Source of the DNA: Planctomycetia bacterium
GTDB lineage: Bacteria > Planctomycetota > PLA2 > JAEUHO01
NCBI GenBank assembly: GCA_030618975.1
Contig: JAUXCH010000364.1
Coordinates: 1-5,722 of the forward strand
Reading direction: 5' to 3'
Length of the DNA stretch: 5,722 nucleotides
The position numbers and the translations under genes are program-made. Under the pieces are notes generated by a model, which was given only the letters and a program-made list of their open reading frames with translations, made no database searches and was not told the DNA's origin. This document shows, one piece after another, positions 1 through 5,367 of this stretch; within the stretch, counting starts at the first letter, position 1; every line of letters starts with the position of its first letter.

Positions 1-98
1 CAAACAACAATGGATGAATGTGTCCATAGAACACGGATGTCCCCCACTTCCAGCTATAGACCATAGTAAACAGACAACTCCAAAATGGAAAAAGTCTG
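1..98. other. AT-rich foreign-looking segment, possible mobile-element end
   Basis: By hand count this stretch is about 42% G+C against roughly two-thirds for the rest of the window, and it replaces the expected continuation of the sigma factor gene. It carries a hairpin-capable inverted repeat ending at 98 (listed separately) and a second imperfect dyad at 20-34 (GTGTCC/GAACAC arms). No recognisable transposase reading frame lies in the short piece visible. The plus frame from position 1 ends at a TAG at 64-66 and could be the tail of a gene entering from the left. An insertion-sequence end fits the composition and the abrupt boundary, but I cannot name a family, and a chimeric contig join would look the same. 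Confidence 0.4.
71..98. repeat. Inverted repeat (hairpin-capable) at the compositional boundary
   Basis: CAGAC at 71-75 is exactly complementary to GTCTG at 94-98. An inner stem of TCCA (79-82) and TGGA (86-89) closes on an AAA loop, with mismatches between the two stems. The right arm ends where the sigma factor homology begins. A terminal or subterminal hairpin of a mobile element, or a terminator-like structure, is possible; the function is unknown. Confidence 0.45.
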
Positions 99-358
99 CA
101 TTCGAGCAGGATGCCGATCAGCCACGGCGTCACGGGACGCCTCCCGTCGTGCCCCTCCGCGCTCTCGAGGAGGGTGAGGAACGTCTCCTGGAGCGCGTCT
201 TCCGCCTGGTTCGGGTCGCCGAGGATGCCGAGGGCGACGCGAAACAGCGCGGGAGCGGTCGCATCGAAGAGCGCCCCGAGGGCCTCCGGATCCCGACGGC
301 GGCGCCAGCGCTCGAGGAGCGCTTCCGGGGTCGAGCTCGGGGTTTTCGTGGCTTCCAT

Positions 359-463
359 CACTCCATTTGTCCGCAGCCGGGGTCCGCGCTGCAACCCTTT
401 GCCCTCGTGGGCTGATCTCGCGGGACGACGCGGGTATCCTCGGTGCCGAACCGGGAGGAAACC
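359..463. promoter_or_regulatory. Divergent intergenic region between the sigma factor and C92 genes
   Basis: These 105 bases separate two genes transcribed away from each other, so promoters for both should lie here or reach into the coding starts. I find only a weak -10-like TATCCT at 435-440 on the plus strand, without a matching -35 box, and nothing convincing on the minus strand. No operator-like palindrome was seen. The assignment rests on position only. Confidence 0.35.
453..460 (+). promoter_or_regulatory. Ribosome-binding site that fixes the C92 gene start
   Basis: GGGAGGAA lies with its GGAGG core 5 bases before the ATG at 464. This favours 464 over an in-frame GTG at 443, which would place the Shine-Dalgarno sequence inside the coding region. 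Confidence 0.75.
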
Positions 464-1897
464 ATGACGGAATCCGGCGCAGGCAAGGCGGGCTTCCTCG
501 CGCTCTCGCCCGCGGAGCGCAACGCACGACTGACGAAGGACCTGCACGTAGGGGCCAGGCACCTCGAGCCGCTCGTCACGCTGAGCCACGCGGCACAGCG
601 CGGGATCCACGCGTTCCTCGAGCACTACGAGCAGACGGAGCGGAAGGGCCCGATCCCGCCTGGGGCGCTGCGCCGCGCGCGCATGGGATCGCGGAACTAC
701 CTGCGCATCGAGCATCGCCTCGGGGAGGTGGCGGCCCGCTACGAGCCCCTGGCGACCGCGGACGCATCCCGATTGGCCGGGCTCGAGATCGATCCCGCGC
801 TCCTGCACGTCGGCGTAGCGATGTCGACCGCGGCGGCCGTCACCCTCTACGACAACTACCTCTCGACCCTGGGCATCCTCGACGACGACCACCTCCGTCG
901 CCTGCTCAACGAGCCCGACAGGACCTACGGGATCAAGGAGGACGCCCTGTGGGAGCTGACCGAGCGTCTCAACGCGAAGGGGAATCGCGAGCGGCTCCAC
1001 CACCTGGTAGGTCGCTGGATCGAGCTCGAGGAGACGGAGGAGGCGCCGGGCGAGACCCTGTCGCTGCTCAGGAAGACGATCGAGTCCTCCGTGTCCTTCC
1101 GGTACGCCCGGGACGACGCGCTCGACGCCAATCTTCCGACGAAGATGAAGATCCGCAGGGAGAAGTTCCTGGACGGGCTGGTTCGTCTGGGCGACGGCGC
1201 GGTGAGTGCGGTGAGCGAAGCCTTCGGCAACGGCATCGGCATGGTCGAGACGCGCAAGGGGAAGCTGTGGAAGGACAGGAAGGTGTTGAGGCACCTGCGG
1301 AGCGTGCTGCATCCACTCGACATCCTGCTGGAGAAGACGCCGTTTCGCCTGACCGACTTCTTCATCCCCGGCCACTTCGGCCACGCCGCCATCTGGATGG
1401 GCACGGCGCAGGAAATCGAGTCGCTCGGCGTCTGGGAGCAGGACGCCATGCAGGACAAGAGACTGGCCGCCTACCGCAAGGAGATCAAGGCGCACGCCTG
1501 CGTGCTCGAGGCCCTGCGCTCCGGCGTGGAGCTCAACACCCTCAGACAGTTCTCGAACGTGGACGACCTCGCCGTGCTCCGGCCGACCCACCTGAGCCGC
1601 GAGGAGGTGGTGGCCTCGCTCGTACGCGGCTTCCAACAGGTCGGCAAGGACTACGACTTCAACTTCGACGTGGAGACCACCGGCACGATCGTCTGCTCGG
1701 AGCTCCCCTACCAGGTGTATCCCGGCGTCACGTGGAACACCGAGCAGGAGCTCGGACGGTTCACGATCAACCCCGATCAGATCGCCGAGGAGGCACTCGG
1801 GGAGAACCCGCCCTTCGAACTGATCCTCTTCTACCGGGACGGCACGCTCCTGGACGCCGCCGACGCGCCGAAGGTGTTCGCGGAGCTGGTCCAGTAG
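464..1897 (+). CDS. YiiX/YaeF-like (C92) permuted papain-fold amidase with a long N-terminal extension
   Basis: The product has 477 residues. The C-terminal part (about 295-430) carries the circularly permuted NlpC/P60-like signature of YiiX/YaeF proteins, in which the His precedes the nucleophile Cys. The visible elements are FFIPGHFGHAAIWMG (candidate His307), GVELNTL (Glu356, possible third polar residue), YDFNFD and then VCSEL (candidate nucleophile Cys411), followed by a Tyr/Pro-containing segment. The family is known or predicted to cleave amide or acyl bonds, in peptides or lipids; the substrate here is unknown. Residues 1 to about 285 are charged, mostly helical-looking and unrecognised, and include LYDNYLSTLGILDDD (128-142). 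Classical YiiX-type proteins are about 200 residues, so the extension is large. There is no signal peptide or membrane segment, so I expect a cytoplasmic protein. ATG 464 is supported by a strong ribosome-binding site. The gene converges with the toxin gene, ending 6 bases short of it. The family call is fairly sure and the biological role is not. Confidence 0.8.
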   Translation: MTESGAGKAGFLALSPAERNARLTKDLHVGARHLEPLVTLSHAAQRGIHAFLEHYEQTERKGPIPPGALRRARMGSRNYLRIEHRLGEVAARYEPLATADASRLAGLEIDPALLHVGVAMSTAAAVTLYDNYLSTLGILDDDHLRRLLNEPDRTYGIKEDALWELTERLNAKGNRERLHHLVGRWIELEETEEAPGETLSLLRKTIESSVSFRYARDDALDANLPTKMKIRREKFLDGLVRLGDGAVSAVSEAFGNGIGMVETRKGKLWKDRKVLRHLRSVLHPLDILLEKTPFRLTDFFIPGHFGHAAIWMGTAQEIESLGVWEQDAMQDKRLAAYRKEIKAHACVLEALRSGVELNTLRQFSNVDDLAVLRPTHLSREEVVASLVRGFQQVGKDYDFNFDVETTGTIVCSELPYQVYPGVTWNTEQELGRFTINPDQIAEEALGENPPFELILFYRDGTLLDAADAPKVFAELVQ

Positions 1898-1903
1898 CCT
1901 CGC

Positions 1904-2320
1904 CTACTCCGCAGGCATGACCACGGGAACGACCTGGCGCCGATTCTTCCGGTAGATCCGGAAGTCGCTGTCCAGGGTCAGCACCTTCGAGTCGCCATCG
2001 AGTTCCGCCATGCGCACGAGGCACGCGTCCGCCAGGGACATGGGGACGTCTGCGAACTTCTCGAGGAGGCGCCCCACGGCAGCGGTCTCGGTATCGAGCC
2101 GAAACGTCGGCTTCACGATGCCTCTCCGAACGAGCTCGAGGACGGCGCCGGGACCACCCTCGAGCTTCCGCACGAGGAAACACGCCTCCGAGAGGACCGC
2201 CTCGCACGTCCACAGCGGCGGAGGGAGGCAGTCCAGGACCTCGCGAGCCCAAGGGTGGTGCGCGTCCTTCCCGTTCAGGAACGCAACGAGCGGACCCGTG
2301 TCCAGAAGGACCCGACTCAC
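1904..2320 (-). CDS. PIN-domain toxin, VapC-like endoribonuclease
   Basis: The product has 138 residues and spans one PIN domain. It opens with SRVLLDTGPLVAFLN (catalytic Asp7), continues with TCEAVLSEACFLV (Glu45, with Glu40 nearby) and PMSLADACLVRMAE (Asp98), and ends with VLTLDSDFRIYR (Asp117/Asp119). These are the expected acidic metal-binding residues of a Mg-dependent RNase. The RxLLDTGPLVA start and the FRIYR ending resemble the COG2402-type PIN group. VapC-type toxins cleave tRNA or rRNA when freed from their antitoxin; the target here is unknown. The start is GTG at 2318-2320, inside the antitoxin stop (GTGA), with no clear ribosome-binding site of its own, so translation is probably coupled to the antitoxin. 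All catalytic residues appear intact. It sits immediately after the ribbon-helix-helix gene and ends 6 bases from the converging C92 gene. Confidence 0.88.
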   Translation of the reverse strand: MSRVLLDTGPLVAFLNGKDAHHPWAREVLDCLPPPLWTCEAVLSEACFLVRKLEGGPGAVLELVRRGIVKPTFRLDTETAAVGRLLEKFADVPMSLADACLVRMAELDGDSKVLTLDSDFRIYRKNRRQVVPVVMPAE

Positions 2321-2544
2321 GCGCCGTAGCCCGTCATGTGCTCGGAAGACGTGGAGAGGTCGCGCGGCCCTTCGAGGGAGCCGGCGAGGTCGGCAGCCAG
2401 AGCGCCGACGCTCCACCCTCGCTCGGCCGCGAAGGCCTCGAGCGCCTGGCGAATCACGGCCGATCGACTCGAGCCCTGACGCCTGGCGAGCCGGTCCAGG
2501 ATCCGATCGAGGTCGTCGGGGAGTTTCACGGTGACGATGCGCAA
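2317..2544 (-). CDS. Ribbon-helix-helix (CopG-type) antitoxin of the PIN toxin
   Basis: The product has 75 residues. The N-terminus, RIVTVKLPDDLDRILDRLA, followed by SSRSAVIRQALEAFAAERG, has the pattern of a ribbon-helix-helix domain: a short beta strand that enters the DNA major groove and then two helices, about residues 2-43. The remaining tail (about 44-75, ending TGYGA) would wrap and inhibit the toxin. The start appears to be TTG at 2542-2544, with AGGGG 6 bases upstream; GTG at codon 5 is a possible alternative but would cut into the beta strand. It overlaps the toxin gene by 4 bases, the standard antitoxin-first order. Such antitoxins usually repress their own operon, and an inverted repeat 17 bases upstream of the start is a candidate site. 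Family and role are likely; the exact start is less certain. Confidence 0.82.
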   Translation of the reverse strand: MRIVTVKLPDDLDRILDRLARRQGSSRSAVIRQALEAFAAERGWSVGALAADLAGSLEGPRDLSTSSEHMTGYGA

Positions 2545-2560
2545 GACGAGCCCCTGGAGG

Positions 2561-2589
2561 GTAATACCGATGTGTTGATATGGTACTAC
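2561..2589 (-). promoter_or_regulatory. Candidate operator for the toxin-antitoxin pair
   Basis: GTAATACC at 2561-2568 and GGTACTAC at 2582-2589 form an inverted repeat matching in 7 of 8 positions, with a 13-base AT-rich spacer. The repeat lies 17 bases upstream of the antitoxin start, in the 72-base gap after rsgA, and this is the only AT-rich patch nearby. A dimeric ribbon-helix-helix antitoxin could bind the two half-sites. A weak -10-like TATTAC lies inside the repeat on the minus strand (2561-2566), but I see no good -35 box. The sequence symmetry is observed and the function is inferred. Confidence 0.5.
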
Positions 2590-2616
2590 GGGTCGAGGGG
2601 CGGCGCCATCTCGGCG

Positions 2617-3564
2617 TCAGCGCGTGACGTTCTCGTCCAGGCTCTCCAGGATCCGGAGGTAGGAGTCGTAGCGGAACGCCGCGACCTCGCCGCTCTCCAC
2701 GGCCTCCTCGACGGCGCATTTCGGCTCGTGGAGGTGCAGGCAGTCCGGGTAGTGGCAGCCGGGGGCGACCTGCGCGAGGTCGCGGAAGAGCCAGGGCACG
2801 TCGCGCTTGGGAATGCCGAAGAGCCCGAACTCGCGGATGCCCGCCGTGTCGATGACGGCGCCGTCCTCGCCGAAGGGGATCCACAGGGCGGCCGTGGTCG
2901 TGTGCCTCCCGCGGCGTGTCGTCACGTTCACCCGGCCCACGTCGAGGCCCAGGTCCGGATCGAGGACGTTGAGGAGCGAGGACTTTCCGACGCCGCTGTG
3001 TCCGGTGACGACGCTGACCCGGCCCCGAAGCCGTGCGCGGAGGTCCTCGATACCGCGCTCGTCCTCGGCGCTGGTCAAGAGCACGGGGTAGCCGAGCGCG
3101 CGGTAGGTCTCGACCTCGTACGGCGGCCGCTCGACCAGGTCCATCTTGTTCACGACGATCACCGCCTCGAGGTCGCTGTACTCGATGACCGCCAGGACGC
3201 GATCGACGAGGCCCGGCGTGAACTCCGGTTCGTTCGCACTGGAGACGACGACGACCTGGTCGACGTTCGCCGCCATCACGTGCTCGATGTGGCCCTTGCG
3301 AAGGTCGGGTCGCGACAGCGTGCTGGTACGCGGGTGGATGCCGACGACGGCGCCGCGGTCCTCGAGCGTGCGCTCGACCTGGACGCGATCTCCGACCACG
3401 ACCGGCGACTTCTGGCCGCGCCGGTCGCGCAGGTGGATGCGCCCTCGCACGCCGCACCAGAGCTCCCGGCCGTCGCCGGACAGGTCGTCTTGCGGCTCGT
3501 CCAGATGGACGAGGCAACCCTTCGCGTCCAGCCTGACGACGCGCGCTTCGAGCGGTCCGCTCAT
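2617..3564 (-). CDS. rsgA: Ribosome small-subunit-dependent GTPase A
   Basis: The product has 315 residues with the full RsgA (YjeQ/YloQ) architecture. An N-terminal OB-fold (about 5-75) is followed by a circularly permuted GTPase domain in which G4 (NKMDL, 139-143) precedes G1 (GHSGVGKSS, 188-196), the GRHTTT motif (219-224) and G3 (DTAGIREFGL, 239-248). A C-terminal zinc-binding knuckle has Cys270, Cys275, His277 and Cys283 in the pattern CxxxxCxHxxExxC. RsgA checks and releases late 30S assembly intermediates, hydrolysing GTP on the ribosome. G3 reads DTAG rather than the commoner DTPG. The start ATG at 3562-3564 overlaps the TGA of the upstream methyltransferase gene (ATGA) and has GGAAGG 7 bases before it (3572-3577). 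It is the last gene of the minus-strand cluster; 72 bases separate it from the antitoxin gene. Confidence 0.96.
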   Translation of the reverse strand: MSGPLEARVVRLDAKGCLVHLDEPQDDLSGDGRELWCGVRGRIHLRDRRGQKSPVVVGDRVQVERTLEDRGAVVGIHPRTSTLSRPDLRKGHIEHVMAANVDQVVVVSSANEPEFTPGLVDRVLAVIEYSDLEAVIVVNKMDLVERPPYEVETYRALGYPVLLTSAEDERGIEDLRARLRGRVSVVTGHSGVGKSSLLNVLDPDLGLDVGRVNVTTRRGRHTTTAALWIPFGEDGAVIDTAGIREFGLFGIPKRDVPWLFRDLAQVAPGCHYPDCLHLHEPKCAVEEAVESGEVAAFRYDSYLRILESLDENVTR

Positions 3565-4331
3565 CGGAGCGCCTTCCGAAAGAGGTGCGCCGCCGCGATG
3601 CCGACGGCGACGGCGGCGTTGAGCGAGTCAACGCGGGGGGCGAGGGGGATCCCCACGAGCCGGGAGGCCGCGCGGCGCGCGGCGTCCGAGAGGCCGGGGC
3701 CCTCGGCGCCCACGGCGAGAACGAGCCCGGGTGGCGTCTCGGCCACCGCGAGCACGTCGTCGCCGCCGGTCTCGAGCGCCCAGACCGTGCGACCGCGCGC
3801 CTCGCACGCGCGGGCGATGTCGGCCGCCGAGCCGCGCGCGAAGGGCACCGCGAGAGCCAGGCCGGCGGACGCGCGAAGCGCTTTCAGGCCGAGCGGGTCG
3901 GCAGTGCCCTCGCCGACGAGCAGCCCCGCGACGCCGAAGGCGGCCGCCACGCGGACCACGGCCCCGACGTTGCCTGGGTCCTGGAGGCCGTCGAGCCAGA
4001 GCCACGGACCGTCCGCGTCGAGCACGTCGTCGAGCCCGGTCGCCGTGTCCCGGACCAGGGCGAGCACACCCTGTGGCGAGACGGTCCCGCCGAGGCGCTC
4101 GAAGTCGCGGGCGTCGCCCTCCCCCACCGGCACGTCGCCTCGCAGGGCGCGTCCGCCGAGGTCCGCGCCCAGCGCGTCCTCGAGGTCGCGCCGGAGCCAG
4201 AGCTCCTCGACGACGCCCGCGTCGAGGGCGTCGCGCACGGCCTTCGCTCCCTCGAGGACGCGCAGCGGTTCGTCGGAGCGTCCCCTGGCGATCTGCTGGA
4301 TGCGCGCGCGCTGGGCTCGGCCGAGGATCAC
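3561..4331 (-). CDS. TrmH/SpoU-family RNA 2'-O-ribose methyltransferase
   Basis: The product has 256 residues. A short N-terminal substrate-binding region (about 20-95, including RVLEGAKAVRDAL at 24-36) precedes a SPOUT methyltransferase domain with all three family motifs. Motif 1 is LDGLQDPGNVGAVVR (113-127, with Asn121 and Arg127), motif 2 is LAVGAEGPGLS (205-215, with Glu210) and motif 3 is IPLAPRVDSLNAAVAVG (228-244, with Ser236 and Asn238). Such enzymes use S-adenosylmethionine to methylate a ribose 2'-hydroxyl in rRNA or tRNA, through a trefoil-knot dimer. The closest named relative is RlmB (23S rRNA G2251), but motif reading cannot settle the substrate, so no symbol is given. The GTG start at 4329-4331 overlaps the upstream TGA (GTGA) and follows a strong AAGGAGG. 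The gene overlaps rsgA by 4 bases at its other end. Confidence 0.9.
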   Translation of the reverse strand: MILGRAQRARIQQIARGRSDEPLRVLEGAKAVRDALDAGVVEELWLRRDLEDALGADLGGRALRGDVPVGEGDARDFERLGGTVSPQGVLALVRDTATGLDDVLDADGPWLWLDGLQDPGNVGAVVRVAAAFGVAGLLVGEGTADPLGLKALRASAGLALAVPFARGSAADIARACEARGRTVWALETGGDDVLAVAETPPGLVLAVGAEGPGLSDAARRAASRLVGIPLAPRVDSLNAAVAVGIAAAHLFRKALR

Positions 4332-5314
4332 GCCCCCCCCTCCTTCGCGAGCGCGTCGACGGCCTGCTGCAGGTCGTCGGGGAGCGGGCTCGTGAAGTCG
4401 AGCGGCTCGCCGGTGAGCGGATGGTCGAGTCGCAACCGGTGGGCGTGCAGCGCCAGGCGCTCGAGCAGCACGGCGTCTTCGGCGTCGGGCCGCATCAGGG
4501 GCCGCAGGTCGCCGTAGAGATGGTCGCAGAGGATGGGATGGCCGATGTGCGCCATGTGCACGCGGAGCTGGTGCTGCCGCCCCGTAAGCGGGTTCAACTG
4601 CACGAGCGCGTGCCGGCGAAACGCCTGCAGCACCCGCCACCGGCTCCCGGCGCACTGCCCGGCGGGGTGAACGTGCATGTGGAGGTGCGTCCCGCCCTCG
4701 GGATCCCGCTTCAGCGGCGCGTCCACGACGCCCTCCGCCTCGCGGGGGACGCCCTGGACCAGCGCGAGGTACGTCTTCTCGACCTCCCGGCGCGTGAACT
4801 GCTCCGTGACGATCGCGTCGACGCGGCGGTTCTTCACGATCAGCACGATGCCGCTGGTGTCCTTGTCGAGCCGGTGGGCAAGGCGGGGCACGATGTCGGC
4901 GGCCTGGTGGTCGCTGCGGTAGCGCGGGGGCAGCTTGATGATCAGGGTGCCGTGCCGGATCCGCCCCGACGGGTGAACGGTCATGCCGCTCGGCTTGTCG
5001 ATGGCGGCGAGGGCGTCGTCCTCGTAGAGGAAGACGAGGTCGTCGGCGGACTCCCGCTCGGGAGCCGCGGGGTCGACCGGCTGCCTCACGACGACGCGCA
5101 TGCCCCGCTTGACGCGGATCGAGGCCTTCGAGGGCTGCCCGTCGAGTCGCACGTCGCCGCGGGCGACCAGGCGCTGGTAGTACGTCCGGCTCTTCCAGGG
5201 GTAGTGGGCGCGCAGCAGCGCATCGAGACGCATCCCCTCCTCCGGCGCGTCCACGACGAAGGTGAACTCCCGGATGGGACGCGACAGGTCGTGGTACTGG
5301 CGCTCCAGACGCAT
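4328..5314 (-). CDS. RluA/RluD-family pseudouridine synthase
   Basis: The product has 328 residues, close to the usual RluD length. An S4-like RNA-binding region occupies about 27-76 (MRLDALLRAHYPW at 28-40, then LVARGDVRLDGQ at 49-60). The catalytic domain has IDKPSGMTVHPSG (105-117), the family signature AHRLDKDTSGIVL (146-158, catalytic Asp150), LTGRQHQLRVHMAHIGHPI (243-261), DHLYG (264-268) and a C-terminal LHAHRLRLDHPLTG (289-302). It isomerises specific uridines to pseudouridine in rRNA or tRNA; RluD itself modifies helix 69 of 23S rRNA, but the target here is inferred only at family level. I chose ATG 5312-5314 because the protein then has normal length. A longer frame extends upstream without family sequence, and the ribosome-binding site is weak. 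It overlaps the methyltransferase gene by 4 bases and starts 53 bases after the permease gene. Confidence 0.92.
   Translation of the reverse strand: MRLERQYHDLSRPIREFTFVVDAPEEGMRLDALLRAHYPWKSRTYYQRLVARGDVRLDGQPSKASIRVKRGMRVVVRQPVDPAAPERESADDLVFLYEDDALAAIDKPSGMTVHPSGRIRHGTLIIKLPPRYRSDHQAADIVPRLAHRLDKDTSGIVLIVKNRRVDAIVTEQFTRREVEKTYLALVQGVPREAEGVVDAPLKRDPEGGTHLHMHVHPAGQCAGSRWRVLQAFRRHALVQLNPLTGRQHQLRVHMAHIGHPILCDHLYGDLRPLMRPDAEDAVLLERLALHAHRLRLDHPLTGEPLDFTSPLPDDLQQAVDALAKEGGA
4332..4345 (-). promoter_or_regulatory. Ribosome-binding site of the methyltransferase gene within a G8 tract
   Basis: On the minus strand AAGGAGG (4345-4339) continues into a run of eight Gs (4340-4333), then C and the GTG start. 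The spacing from AAGGAGG to GTG is 7 bases. The same bases encode the last residues of the pseudouridine synthase (Lys-Glu-Gly-Gly-Ala), so the end of one gene supplies the translation signal of the next and supports GTG 4331 as the start. Confidence 0.7.
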
Positions 5315-5367
5315 GGGAGCATTGTGCCCCGAGGAGCGGCGTCGGCGAACGGGAGACGGCGGGGCTC

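Larger units (their letters stand above)
1..358 (-). pseudogene. ECF-like RNA polymerase sigma factor, N-terminal part, apparently interrupted at the left edge
   Basis: Reading leftwards from an ATG at 356-358 gives 119 codons with no stop before the window edge. Residues 1-86 read as sigma-70 region 2 of an extracytoplasmic-function-type sigma factor, which binds core RNA polymerase and the -10 element. The supporting motifs are LERWRRRRDPEALGALFD (residues 15-32), LFRVALGILGDPNQAEDALQ (38-57), ETFLTLL (58-64) and RPVTPWLIGIL (74-84). From about residue 88 (near position 98) the translation becomes Cys/Trp/Phe-rich, loses all sigma resemblance, and the DNA turns AT-rich. The linker, region 4 and the natural stop are not present here. 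I read it as a gene broken by an insertion, or as an assembly join; an unusual intact protein is less likely. It is divergent from the C92 gene. An in-frame GTG at 359-361 is an alternative start, and the Shine-Dalgarno signal is poor (GGAG only 2 bases before the ATG). The sigma region 2 assignment is fairly sure and the interrupted status moderately so. Confidence 0.68.

Noticed and set aside
367..1920. A 517-codon plus-strand open frame overlapping the C92 gene
   Set aside because: It is the neighbouring frame of the C92 gene, low in complexity and without motifs. The 464-1897 frame has the catalytic signatures and a strong ribosome-binding site.
2556..2578. GGAGG followed by a plus-strand ATG-TGT-TGA mini-frame in the toxin-antitoxin leader
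   Set aside because: It would encode two residues, lies antisense to the operon leader, and has no plus-strand gene downstream; most likely chance.
2575..2580. TTGATA as a plus-strand -35 box
   Set aside because: No -10 box follows at normal spacing and no plus-strand gene lies downstream.
2615..2629. CGTCA/TGACG palindrome over the rsgA stop, as a possible terminator
   Set aside because: The arms are only 5 bases and no T-run follows on the minus strand, so it is not a convincing intrinsic terminator.
1904..3631. A 575-codon minus-strand open frame running from the toxin back through rsgA
   Set aside because: Only its last 138 codons are the PIN toxin. The rest is Arg/Pro/Gly-rich sequence in the wrong frame of rsgA, the antitoxin and the methyltransferase gene, as expected in GC-rich DNA.
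2338..4395. A 685-codon plus-strand open frame
   Set aside because: It lies antisense to the antitoxin, rsgA and the methyltransferase gene, all of which have clear family motifs. Its translation has no recognisable domain and biased composition.
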